Assembly (NCBI GenBank): GCA_903828515.1 | Contig: CAIKMD010000006.1 | Location: 620,001 to 684,000 of the forward strand | Direction of reading: 5' to 3' | DNA length: 64,000 nucleotides | Origin: an uncultured Rhodospirillales bacterium | GTDB taxonomy: Bacteria; Pseudomonadota; Alphaproteobacteria; ATCC43930; CGMCC-115725 | Part shown: piece after piece, positions 27,247 to 35,210 of the stretch | Layout of the letters: every line of letters starts with the position of its first letter | How positions within the stretch are numbered: position 1 is the first letter of the stretch | Notes under the pieces: generated by a model | Told to the model about the DNA's origin: nothing | What the model saw: only the letters and a program-made list of their open reading frames with translations | Databases searched by the model: none | Made by a program: the position numbers and the translations under genes

Positions 27247-28878
27247 CTAGGGCTTATCTTTCTTCAGCACGACCTCGTCGTATTCGCGGCTGTCGACCAG
27301 GGCCTCGACGATCACCGGCCCGTCGCCGGCAAAGGCCGTTTCCAGTTCACGCCGCAATTCGACGGAATCGCGCGCCGTGCGCACCGGAACGCCGAACACG
27401 ACGTCGCCACCGAGCGTGCTGGTGCCGCGCACTTTCGTGCCATAGATCGGATTGCCCTTTTTCTCCTGCTTGATCCGGATCAGGGCAAGGTCGTTGTCGG
27501 TCAGCAGCACGATGACGATCTTGAGCTTGTAGCGCAGCGCGGTGACCAATTCGCCGGCGGTCATCAGGAAACCGCCATCGCCGACCACCGCGCAAACCGA
27601 TTTTTCCGGATGAACGAGTTTGGCCGCGATCGCCGAGGGGATGCCGTATCCCATGGTCGACCAGCCATTGGTCATGACCTGAAGGCCCGGCGCGGGCGTC
27701 GGCCACATCTGGCCGATGAGATGCGTATGCGCCCCGACGTCGCAGGTCATGATCCCGTCGGAGGGTAAAATCTCGCGCAACACGGCGAGCGCTGCCTTGG
27801 GGCCGAAACCTTCGTTGGACGGGCGCAATTTGGCGAACATCGCGTCGCGCCGTTGCCGCATCGCGTTCATGTCCCATTGATGGGCGGCAGGCGGCGCGGC
27901 GAGCAGCGTCGTGATCGACTGTTTGATGTCGCCGACCGCATCGACGGCCAGCGTATAGGACTCGCGATCGATATCCGCCGGAACGACGTCGAGGCTCACC
28001 AAGGGCGCCGCTTTCGGCATCCAGGATTCGTAATTGAATTCGACCGGATCGTAGCCGATGCCGATCACCAGATCGGCCTGCTGGTGCGTCTCGCCGACGA
28101 TGTTGCTCAACGCGTGGAAGAGCACACCGGCATAGGAGGGATGATCCTCGGCCAGCATCCCCTTCGCCATCGGGGTGAGAACCACCGGCATATTATGTTT
28201 CTCGGCGAGCGCCTCGATTTCGGGACGAAGCTTGGCGTGAACCGCGCCGATACCGACGGCGAGGACCGGATGTTTCGCCTTGGTGAGCAGGGCAATCGCC
28301 TCGCGCAGCTTCTTCGGATCGGCGGCCGGTGCCGGGGCGGGGGCCGCGAACTGGATCGTCTCCGCGCCGGCCTTTTCCGCCGACATGCCGACCGGAAGGC
28401 CGAGATGAACGGCGCCGGGCCGCCCCTCCATCGCCACGCGCGCGGCATCGAAGACCATCGCGCGGACCGCGTCGGCGCGCAGCCGCGTCGTCTTCTTGGT
28501 CAGCGGCGCGAATAGGGCCTGGTGATCGATCCCCATCTGGGTGACCCGGCCGCGCATCGGCGGCTGCATTTCATCGGTCAGAGCGATGAGGGGCGCGCGA
28601 TCGAGCTGCGCGCCGCCGACGCCGGTGGCGAGGTTGGTGGCGCCCGGACCGAACGTGCCGAAACAGACGCCGGGCGTGCCGGACAGCCATCCGACCACGG
28701 CGGCCATCATGCCGGCGCCGCCTTCATGCGTCGTCAGGATGAACTCGATGCCGTCCGCGTTGCGCAGCGCTTCCATGTAGTCGACCCAGCCGCCGCTCGG
28801 CACGCCGAAAATATACTTCACCCCGAGTTCGCGCAGGGCTTCGACCAGGGCGACGGCAACCGTCTTATCGCTTGTCAT
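27247..28878 (-). CDS. ThDP-dependent enzyme (acetolactate synthase/benzoylformate decarboxylase-like)
   Basis: This 543-residue enzyme has the three-domain ThDP fold. The catalytic Glu52 lies in TTHEGGAG, where it activates the thiazolium ring. The ThDP-Mg motif is GDGGFLM...TDND near residues 436-465. The central FAD/nucleotide-like domain is present, but family type cannot decide between synthase and 2-oxo acid decarboxylase. It is 24 bases upstream of the aldehyde dehydrogenase stop side, with SSADH-like and glutamate dehydrogenase genes flanking on the same strand. A decarboxylase making an aldehyde for the neighbouring dehydrogenase is attractive (inference). Confidence 0.87.
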   Translation of the reverse strand: MTSDKTVAVALVEALRELGVKYIFGVPSGGWVDYMEALRNADGIEFILTTHEGGAGMMAAVVGWLSGTPGVCFGTFGPGATNLATGVGGAQLDRAPLIALTDEMQPPMRGRVTQMGIDHQALFAPLTKKTTRLRADAVRAMVFDAARVAMEGRPGAVHLGLPVGMSAEKAGAETIQFAAPAPAPAADPKKLREAIALLTKAKHPVLAVGIGAVHAKLRPEIEALAEKHNMPVVLTPMAKGMLAEDHPSYAGVLFHALSNIVGETHQQADLVIGIGYDPVEFNYESWMPKAAPLVSLDVVPADIDRESYTLAVDAVGDIKQSITTLLAAPPAAHQWDMNAMRQRRDAMFAKLRPSNEGFGPKAALAVLREILPSDGIMTCDVGAHTHLIGQMWPTPAPGLQVMTNGWSTMGYGIPSAIAAKLVHPEKSVCAVVGDGGFLMTAGELVTALRYKLKIVIVLLTDNDLALIRIKQEKKGNPIYGTKVRGTSTLGGDVVFGVPVRTARDSVELRRELETAFAGDGPVIVEALVDSREYDEVVLKKDKP

Positions 28879-28902
28879 GTCATTTCTGGGGGATGGAGGA
28901 AA

Positions 28903-30393
28903 TCAAATCGCGAGACAGATGTATTTCATTTCGGTGTATTCGTCGATGGCGTGGCGCGACCCTTCCCGGCCGAGCCCCGATTGCTTGACGCCGCCGAACG
29001 GGATCGGCGCCCCGGTGACCCTGACCGTGTTGATGGCGACCATGCCGTATTCGAGCGCGTCGCCGACCCGATGCGCCCGCGACAGGTCGTTGGTGAACAC
29101 ATAGGCGATCAGCCCGTATTCGGTCGCGTTGGCGAGCGCGATGACGTCGGCTTCGTCGTCGAACGGCAGGATCGCGGCGACCGGGCCGAATGTCTCCTCG
29201 TGCATGATCCGCATGTCGAAGGTGACATCGGCGATGACGGTGAGTTCGTAGAACAGATTTCCCAGGGCGGATCGCTGTCCGCCAGTGACGAGACGCGCGC
29301 CGCGTGCCAGGGCGTCGGCGACATGAGCCTCGGATTTGGCGACCGCTGCTTCATTGATCAACGGGCCGATCTGAACATCCGGCTCGAAGCCGTCGCCGAT
29401 CTTGAGCGCCCCGGCAATGCGCGCGACCGCGCTCACGAACGGCTCATAGATCGATCGGTGCACGAAGATGCGATTGGCCGCGAGGCAGTCCTGGCCGCCG
29501 GTCTGGAACTTCGCGTCGGCGCAGGCTTTGGCGGCGGTTTCGACGTCGGCATCGGCAAAGACGAGAAACGGGGCATGGCCGCCGAGTTCCATCGACAGTT
29601 TCTTCACCGTCGGCGCGCATTGCGCGATCAGCAACCGGCCGATCTCGGTCGAGCCGGTGAAGGAAAGCCCGCGCACCACCGGGTTGCGGCACAATTCGCC
29701 GACGACGATTTCCGGCTCGCCGGTCAGGACCGAAAACACGCCCGGCGGAATTCCCGCGCGCTCGGCGAGCGCGGCGAGCGCTAGCGCCGAAAACGGCGTT
29801 TGCAGCGAGGGGACTGCCACGGCCGTGCAACCGGCGGCGAGCGCGGCGCCCGCCTTGCGGGTCAGCATCGCCGAGGGGAAGTTCCACGGCGTGACGAGCG
29901 CGACCACGCCGAGCGGCTCGCGCTGCACGAACATCTTGCGCTGGGGCAGGTGGCTCGGAATGGTTTCGCCATAGATGCGATTGGCCTCTTCGGCCGACCA
30001 GCGCAGGAAATTGGCCGCGTAGTCGATTTCGCCTTTCGCGTCGGCCAAGGGTTTGCCCTGTTCGAGCGTCATCAGCGCCGCGAGTTCGTCGCGATGATCG
30101 AGCATCAGCGCGTACCAGCGCATGAGCAGATCGCTGCGGTCGCGCGGCAGGAATCGGCGCCAGACCGGAAGTGCCTGCTGGGCGGCGGCCACGGCGCTTC
30201 GCGTTTCGTCCGCACTCAGGCTCGGCACATGCGCGATGACGGTGCCGTTCGACGGATTATGGACGGCAATCCGCCGGCCCGAGGCGGCATCGACCCATTG
30301 GCCGTTCACATAGGCATGGCGACTGAGAAGAACGTTCGACAGATCCGCCTTCCGTGACATGGTCGATATGTCGTGCGGCGCGGCGATGCTCAT
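28903..30393 (-). CDS. Aldehyde dehydrogenase, succinate-semialdehyde dehydrogenase-like
   Basis: This 496-residue NAD(P)-dependent aldehyde dehydrogenase is most like GabD. The catalytic Cys303 is in TGGQDCLAANR, the general base Glu269 in ELGGHAP, and Asn171 in TPWNFP; FTGSTEIGR forms the coenzyme loop. The usual Lys-Pro (KPAxxTP) that holds the adenine ribose is replaced by Val194-Pro (AVPSLQTP), which is odd and may alter coenzyme use. Start 30393 has a purine-rich leader; 30360 is a weaker alternative. It is 24 bases upstream of the ThDP enzyme, probably in one operon. Confidence 0.9.
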   Translation of the reverse strand: MSIAAPHDISTMSRKADLSNVLLSRHAYVNGQWVDAASGRRIAVHNPSNGTVIAHVPSLSADETRSAVAAAQQALPVWRRFLPRDRSDLLMRWYALMLDHRDELAALMTLEQGKPLADAKGEIDYAANFLRWSAEEANRIYGETIPSHLPQRKMFVQREPLGVVALVTPWNFPSAMLTRKAGAALAAGCTAVAVPSLQTPFSALALAALAERAGIPPGVFSVLTGEPEIVVGELCRNPVVRGLSFTGSTEIGRLLIAQCAPTVKKLSMELGGHAPFLVFADADVETAAKACADAKFQTGGQDCLAANRIFVHRSIYEPFVSAVARIAGALKIGDGFEPDVQIGPLINEAAVAKSEAHVADALARGARLVTGGQRSALGNLFYELTVIADVTFDMRIMHEETFGPVAAILPFDDEADVIALANATEYGLIAYVFTNDLSRAHRVGDALEYGMVAINTVRVTGAPIPFGGVKQSGLGREGSRHAIDEYTEMKYICLAI

Positions 30394-30609
30394 GGCCTCG
30401 TCGTCCCACCGGCTGACGCCCCGGTGAACGGGCGCTTGTTGCAAGCGTCGGTGTGCCTGAATTTCATCGGCGGAATCGCTGCGCTCAATCGGCTGTTGCC
30501 CAGAGTGTCAGGCTGATGCCTCTCGCGGGCACTGGCAAACCAGTTTTACGGCCGCAATGCATGAGGAGGCGTCATAGGTCGATGGCGCCGACAACCTCGT
30601 CGGGTTGTG

Positions 30610-31611
30610 TCAGGACCCCAAGGGAAGCGAGGCTCGCCTCGGGCTCGGCTCGGCGATCAGGCGCACCTTTTCCGCTTCCGCCAGGATCCACTTTCGCACG
30701 GCTTGAACGTCGGGGTCGTCGGCGCTCGATTCATGCGTCAGCAGGTAATAGGTTCCCGCGCTCGGGATCGACGGAAAATCGAGCGTCCGCAATTCGTTGC
30801 GGTGTTCGTAATGCGACATGATGATTTGCGGGATGATGGCGATGCCGTGATCCTTGCGCGCCGCTTCCAGCGACATGAAGAAATGCCCGAATTCCTGGAC
30901 GTTGGTTTGAGGTCCCGGTTCGGGGATGCCGTGCGCCTTGAGCCAGTCGGGCCAGGCATAGCGCCGGCTCGACGTGTGGATCAGCGGATAGGCGGTGATG
31001 TTGCGAATATCGTCCAGCGAAGGGCCTTTTTTCAAAAGCGAATCCGTGCACACCGGAATCAGAATGTCGGGGAAAAGCTCGTCCGCCTGTACGCCGGCCC
31101 AATTCGCGACCATGTCGAGCTCGATCCGGGGGCTGGCTTTCGCGTAACTGTGCCCCGGAAGCCGGCCGACGCGGATCGCGATGTCGACATTGTCGGAGCC
31201 GAAATCGGCGGGTTGAATCGACGTGACGATGCGCAGATCCACTTCCGGATTGGTTTCCGACAATTGCTCGAGGCGCGGCATCAGCCACATCGTGGCCAGC
31301 GTCGGCAGGATGTCGAGGGTCAGGACTTTCGACATGTTCTTGCGGCTGAGCCGCGCGGTCGCGCGCTCCAACTCGGCGAAGACGTGCTCGACGGCGAAGA
31401 AATAATCCTTGCCGGCCTCGGTCAGTTCGACCCGGCGCGTCGCGCGATGAAACAGCGAAAGCCCGAGAAAATCCTCGAGTTCGCGAATCTGTCGGCTGAC
31501 GGCGCCCTGGGTGATGTGGAGTTCCTGGGCGGCCAGGCTGAACGACAAATGTCGCGCCGCGGCGTCGAAGCCGCGCAACGTGTTCAAAGGCGGGAGGCGG
31601 CGCTTGGCCAT
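30610..31611 (-). CDS. LysR-family transcriptional regulator (GcvA-like)
   Basis: This 333-residue LysR regulator starts MAKRRLPPLNTLRGFDAAARHLSFSLAAQELHITQGAVSRQIRELEDFLG, the GcvA-type helix-turn-helix. The downstream periplasmic-binding-like effector domain is complete. Start 31611 is preferred to a longer frame because it begins at the usual MxxRRLPPLNxLR. It is transcribed toward the aldehyde dehydrogenase gene and away from nadX. A T-N11-A palindrome lies in the divergent gap. It probably controls nadX and/or the aldehyde dehydrogenase operon (inference). Confidence 0.92.
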   Translation of the reverse strand: MAKRRLPPLNTLRGFDAAARHLSFSLAAQELHITQGAVSRQIRELEDFLGLSLFHRATRRVELTEAGKDYFFAVEHVFAELERATARLSRKNMSKVLTLDILPTLATMWLMPRLEQLSETNPEVDLRIVTSIQPADFGSDNVDIAIRVGRLPGHSYAKASPRIELDMVANWAGVQADELFPDILIPVCTDSLLKKGPSLDDIRNITAYPLIHTSSRRYAWPDWLKAHGIPEPGPQTNVQEFGHFFMSLEAARKDHGIAIIPQIIMSHYEHRNELRTLDFPSIPSAGTYYLLTHESSADDPDVQAVRKWILAEAEKVRLIAEPSPRRASLPLGS

Positions 31612-31686
31612 TGAAACAGTTTCCGGGCCTGATCGAGAGCGGTCAACCGCCGGATTCGGATGGAACCCTTGGTCTCCTGCGGCAAA

Positions 31687-31701
31687 TATGATCAAATCTC
31701 A
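31687..31701. promoter_or_regulatory. Possible LysR-type box (T-N11-A)
   Basis: ATGATCAAATCTCAT has ATGA/TCAT arms and the T-N11-A spacing of LysR-type sites. It lies 76 bases before the LysR start and 112 before nadX, the usual place for such a site. Short arms mean a chance match is possible. Confidence 0.35.
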
Positions 31702-31812
31702 TGTATGGACGGCGAACAAGTCGTTTGTCGCCATCGCCGGGTTATTTCTATTTTTGAGTGCCCGATCAGGTGAGGATAAGGCTTTGCAGCATCAACGCGC
31801 GGTTTTCGCGCC

Positions 31813-32646
31813 ATGACGGGTTCTTCCGAGACCAATGCCGCGCCGCCGTTGCGGATCGCCATCGCCGGATTCGGCGCGATCGGCGTCAAGGTGGCTGCGG
31901 CGCTCGATCAGGGCGTGCCTGGCTGTATCCTGACGGCGGTGGCCGCGCGCGACCTCGGCAAGCTCCGGGACAAGGTCGCTGGCCTCAAGCACAAGGTCGT
32001 CGTCACCGATATCGATTCCCTCGAGCCGCTCGCCGACATCGTCATCGAATGCGCGCCGTCGAATCTGCTGCCCCAGATCGTCAGCCCCTTTCTGCGCGCC
32101 GGAAAGCGCGCGATCGTGCTCAGCATCGGCGCGCTCCTGTCGCATGGCGAATTGATCGAACTCGCGCGCCGGCATCATGGTCAGATCATCGCGCCGTCGG
32201 GTGCCTTGCTCGGTCTCGACGCGGTGGCCGCGGCGGCGGAAGGCACCATCCACAGCGTCAAGATGCTGACCCGCAAGCCGGTGCGCGGATTGCTCGGCGC
32301 GCCCTATCTGGTCGAAAACAACATCGATATCGCGAACATCACCGAGCCGATGAAGGTTTTCACCGGCACGGCGCGCGCCGCCGCGATCGGCTTTCCGGCC
32401 AATCTCAATGTCGTTGCCGCGCTGTCGCTGGCCGGCATCGGGCCCGATCTGACGACGATCGAGGTCTGGGCCGATCCGGCGCTGACGCGCAACACGCATC
32501 GCATCGAGGTCGATGCCGATTCGGCGAGCTTCTCGATGACGATCGCCAACATTCCGAGCGAAAACCCGAAGACCGGCAAGATTACCGCCTTGTCGGTGAT
32601 TTCATGCCTGCGCAAGCTCGGCGCGCCGCTCGCCGTCGGCGGGTGA
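31813..32646 (+). CDS. nadX: L-aspartate dehydrogenase (NadX-like)
   Basis: This 277-residue NAD(P)-dependent dehydrogenase converts L-aspartate to iminoaspartate/oxaloacetate. The Rossmann motif is IAIAGFGAIGVKVAAAL. The C-terminal domain shows GFPANLNVVAALSLAGIG, WADPALTRNTH with the active-site His, and NPKTGKITALS, all diagnostic for NadX. NadB/NadA/NadC genes are absent nearby, so a catabolic rather than NAD-synthetic role is likely. Relatives may act on other amino acids. It is divergent from the LysR regulator and converges on a Pht5-like gene 15 bases away. Confidence 0.88.
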   Translation: MTGSSETNAAPPLRIAIAGFGAIGVKVAAALDQGVPGCILTAVAARDLGKLRDKVAGLKHKVVVTDIDSLEPLADIVIECAPSNLLPQIVSPFLRAGKRAIVLSIGALLSHGELIELARRHHGQIIAPSGALLGLDAVAAAAEGTIHSVKMLTRKPVRGLLGAPYLVENNIDIANITEPMKVFTGTARAAAIGFPANLNVVAALSLAGIGPDLTTIEVWADPALTRNTHRIEVDADSASFSMTIANIPSENPKTGKITALSVISCLRKLGAPLAVGG

Positions 32647-32661
32647 TCGGACCGCCTCCCG

Positions 32662-33654
32662 TCAGATCTTCGACAGTTCGAAGGTCGATTCAGCGAACAA
32701 CTCGCGCACGCCGACCCGCCGCGCCGACAGGCCCTGCTCGAAGTGGTAACGCAGGAACGTGTCGAGGACATGCTCGTTGGGCTCTGTCCCGTAACTCCAG
32801 AAATCCTCACCCATCAGCGCGCGTGTCGATTCCAGTTCGGGGACCGACCACGGCAGGCTGGTGAAGAGATGGCCGATCTGTCCCATCTCGGCCATGCACA
32901 GACGCTTGGCTTCGAGAAACGCCTTGTAGACATTGACCGCGAGCCACGGGTGCCGCTCGATCAGCGCGCGGCGGATGCCGATGACGTGCATGATCGGAAA
33001 GATGCGGGTCTTCTGGAAATAGGCGCGCTCGGCGGCGCGGTAGTCGGGAAACATCCGGCCGACGTTGGGCGCGCCGCGCGCGAAGCAGGACGGGGCACGT
33101 GCGCCGATCACGCCGTCGAGTTCGCCGGCCTCCAGCATCTCCGATAAGGTGCGATCGTTGGGGATCGGCGCGAAGTCGATGTCCGCGGGCAGTTTCAGCG
33201 GCGTGCGTTCGGTGCGGCCCGCTTCCTCGACGCCGCCCTGGCGCCAATGGATCGATGACGGCTTCACGCCGTATTCGTCCTGCAGGATGCCGCGTATCCA
33301 GACATTGGCGGTGATCTGGTATTCCGGCACGCCGATGGTCTTGCCGGCGAAATCGGCCGGCGTCCTGATGCCGCGATCGGTGCGAATATAGATGCCCGAG
33401 TGGCGGAACAGCCGCGACACGAACGCCGGAACGGCGACATAGGGGCACGCATCGCGCGAGACCATCATCGCATAGGAACTGAGCGACAATTCCGAGACGT
33501 CGAACTCCTGATATTTGAAGGCGCGGTGAAATGCCTCCTCGGGTTCGATCGGTGTGCCCAGCACGTCGCATCCGTCGATGCGCGCGCGCCCGTCGAAGAT
33601 CGCCCGCGTCCGATCGTAATCGCAGCAGGCGAGGCCGAGTTCAATCCTGGACAT
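32662..33654 (-). CDS. Pht5-like (4,5-dihydroxyphthalate decarboxylase family) protein, copy 1
   Basis: This 330-residue protein has a periplasmic-binding-protein fold of the family that includes 4,5-dihydroxyphthalate decarboxylase. It starts LGLACCDYDRTRAIFDGRA, with FDVSELSLSSYAMMV and GKTIGVPEYQITANVWIRGIL as landmarks. No signal peptide precedes the first strand, so it should be cytoplasmic, which favours an enzyme over a transport protein. It follows the TetR gene by 62 bases in the cupin-TetR-Pht5 operon. Four paralogues occur in the window (46988, 53497, 59434, 62744). Confidence 0.85.
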   Translation of the reverse strand: MSRIELGLACCDYDRTRAIFDGRARIDGCDVLGTPIEPEEAFHRAFKYQEFDVSELSLSSYAMMVSRDACPYVAVPAFVSRLFRHSGIYIRTDRGIRTPADFAGKTIGVPEYQITANVWIRGILQDEYGVKPSSIHWRQGGVEEAGRTERTPLKLPADIDFAPIPNDRTLSEMLEAGELDGVIGARAPSCFARGAPNVGRMFPDYRAAERAYFQKTRIFPIMHVIGIRRALIERHPWLAVNVYKAFLEAKRLCMAEMGQIGHLFTSLPWSVPELESTRALMGEDFWSYGTEPNEHVLDTFLRYHFEQGLSARRVGVRELFAESTFELSKI

Positions 33655-33716
33655 GTCGGACGTGTCTCCCTGCCAAGGTGGCGACGAAATTCATGAGGTT
33701 CGTTGCGGCGGCGGCG

Positions 33717-34415
33717 TCATCGGCGCGCGGCCGTCTTCGTATTTTTCTTTCCATTCAGCAGATAACCGAGGATGACGTCCTCGATATGCCGCAACCGCGC
33801 GGCGGTTTCGCGGGGTGCCGAGAAGTCGCGATTGAACAGCGTCGATAGCGTGTGGATGTTCGAGAAATAGTGATAGCCGAGCGCCGCGATCGAAATATAA
33901 AGGTCGACCGGATCGACGCGGGAATGGAAGTCGCCGTCTTTGCGGCCCAAATCCAATAATCGCCGAATATTCTTGATCAGCTTCGGATATCCGTCCGGGA
34001 TCGCGTCCATCTGCCGGAGATGCCGCGCCTTGTGGAAATTCTCCGAGCCGAGCAGTCCGATGAAATCGGGTGCTTCGCCCCAATAGCGGAACACTTCCCG
34101 GATCAGCTTGCGCATCCCTGGGATCGGCGCCTCCGTTTCAAGCGACAAGGTGTCGAGACGGGTTTGCATGCGCCGATAGGCGGCGTCGAGCACCGCGATG
34201 AACAGCTTCTCTTTGCTTTTGAAATAGTGATAGACGAGATTCTTGCTGACCTTGCTGCGGCGCATGATCTCGTCGATCCGCGCGCCATCGTAGCCGCGGC
34301 GCGAAAATTCCTGGGTCGCGATCTCGAGAATGCGCTGCTTGGTCGCCGTTTCGGCTGGGCGTGCCGGATTTCGTTCCGTGCGGGCAGCAGGCGTTTTCTT
34401 CTTGGGGCGGGGCAT
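33717..34415 (-). CDS. TetR-family transcriptional regulator
   Basis: This 232-residue regulator has a Lys/Arg/Pro-rich N-terminus, then the TetR domain TKQRILEIATQEFSRRGYDGARIDEIMRRSKVSKNLVYHYFKSKEKLF (about residues 25-72). The C-terminal ligand domain resembles RutR/YcdC-type TetR_C_6. It lies 37 bases after the cupin gene. Two CTAACCA-type near-palindromes in the divergent region at 35085-35147 are good candidate operators, so it may control both the cupin operon and the divergent Rieske gene (inference). Confidence 0.9.
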   Translation of the reverse strand: MPRPKKKTPAARTERNPARPAETATKQRILEIATQEFSRRGYDGARIDEIMRRSKVSKNLVYHYFKSKEKLFIAVLDAAYRRMQTRLDTLSLETEAPIPGMRKLIREVFRYWGEAPDFIGLLGSENFHKARHLRQMDAIPDGYPKLIKNIRRLLDLGRKDGDFHSRVDPVDLYISIAALGYHYFSNIHTLSTLFNRDFSAPRETAARLRHIEDVILGYLLNGKKNTKTAARR

Positions 34416-34452
34416 GGCTATCGACCGCGGGTGTGCCGAACGGCGAAGGATG

Positions 34453-35007
34453 TCAGACGGACGGCTTGTTGCTGCCGTCGACGCCGGTCAGATGCGCCTC
34501 GCGTTTGCGAAACAGCTCATCGTCGGTGTATCCCATCGCCTCGGGCTTCCCGCGACCCAGCATCACCTGGAAATAGACCGGCTCGAGACTGTTGTTGATA
34601 TAGCCGTGAATGACACCGGCGGGGCAGCAGATGCACTCCCACGGGCCCAGCCGCGTATCGATGCGTTTTCCCGCCTCGTCTTCGACGAACACGTCGAGAT
34701 AACCTTTAAGGACGAAGAACACCTCTTCGATCTCGTGCGTGTGCGAGGCATTGCCCTGGCCGGGCTCCACATACATGATCGATAGCGTGAAATTCTCGGC
34801 CGGGATCACCGACGGATCGCCATGCTTGCCCGAACCGCCGGCGCCGATGAACCGGTGTTGCGCCCGCTTGTAGCCCTCGATCTTCGCGTCTTCGAATGCA
34901 GCCCAATCGGGTTTGCGGTCTTTGAAGCGCGCGACGTAGCGATCCGTAATCTCTTCGACCGACGCGTGTTCCAATTCGGGTGAGCGCTTGTGCCGCGCGA
35001 TCGTCAC
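34453..35007 (-). CDS. Cupin-domain protein, copy 1
   Basis: This 184-residue single-cupin protein may be a small metal-dependent enzyme or sensor. Motif 1 is SHTHEIEEVFFVLKG (H-x-H-x3-E) and motif 2 ends CPAGVIHGYINN, so all usual metal ligands are present. The GTG at 35007 is chosen because GGGAGG lies eight bases upstream; the in-frame ATG further up has no such site. It heads the cupin-TetR-Pht5 operon, divergent from a Rieske gene. A related cupin at 40675 lacks the second-motif His. Cupins of this kind in catabolic clusters include dioxygenases and isomerases; none can be chosen here. Confidence 0.85.
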   Translation of the reverse strand: MTIARHKRSPELEHASVEEITDRYVARFKDRKPDWAAFEDAKIEGYKRAQHRFIGAGGSGKHGDPSVIPAENFTLSIMYVEPGQGNASHTHEIEEVFFVLKGYLDVFVEDEAGKRIDTRLGPWECICCPAGVIHGYINNSLEPVYFQVMLGRGKPEAMGYTDDELFRKREAHLTGVDGSNKPSV

Positions 35008-35084
35008 TGATTGATCCTCCCGAATTCGTTCGTCGATGCGGCAATATTTTACGCTCGCCACTGTGCGACACGCAAGCTTCGGGA

Positions 35085-35100
35085 CTAACCATTTCGTTAG
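35085..35100. promoter_or_regulatory. TetR operator candidate 1
   Basis: CTAACCATTTCGTTAG has CTAAC/GTTAG arms around six bases, the length and symmetry of TetR sites. A close inverted copy is at 35132-35147. It lies in the gap between the divergent cupin-tetR and Rieske genes. Confidence 0.55.
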
Positions 35101-35122
35101 GCGGCGCCGATGGATTGGGATT

Positions 35123-35138
35123 CCGTTGATTTCAACGG
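35123..35138. promoter_or_regulatory. Perfect 16-base palindrome
   Basis: CCGTTGATTTCAACGG is a perfect inverted repeat (seven bases, TT, seven bases). It overlaps the second TetR-like site, sharing TCAACGG, and may be a binding site of its own or part of a composite operator. Confidence 0.45.
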
Positions 35139-35147
35139 ACTGGTTAG
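35132..35147. promoter_or_regulatory. TetR operator candidate 2
   Basis: TCAACGGACTGGTTAG, read on the minus strand, begins CTAACCA and continues GTCCGTTGA, matching CTAACCA(N4)GTTAG at 35085 in the left arm and in the CGTT of the right arm. It lies 64 bases before the Rieske ATG. Confidence 0.5.
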
Positions 35148-35210
35148 TTACATTTTTCGTCGAGGCAGGCGAATGACGGTAGCGATTTGCGGCGTGGAGA
35201 AAGGGACGAG

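Noticed and set aside
33655-33716. Possible third copy of the Pht5 promoter segment (GACGAAATTCATGAGG near 33683)
   Set aside because: The short similarity lacks a matching -35 box and 17-base spacing, so it cannot be told from chance.
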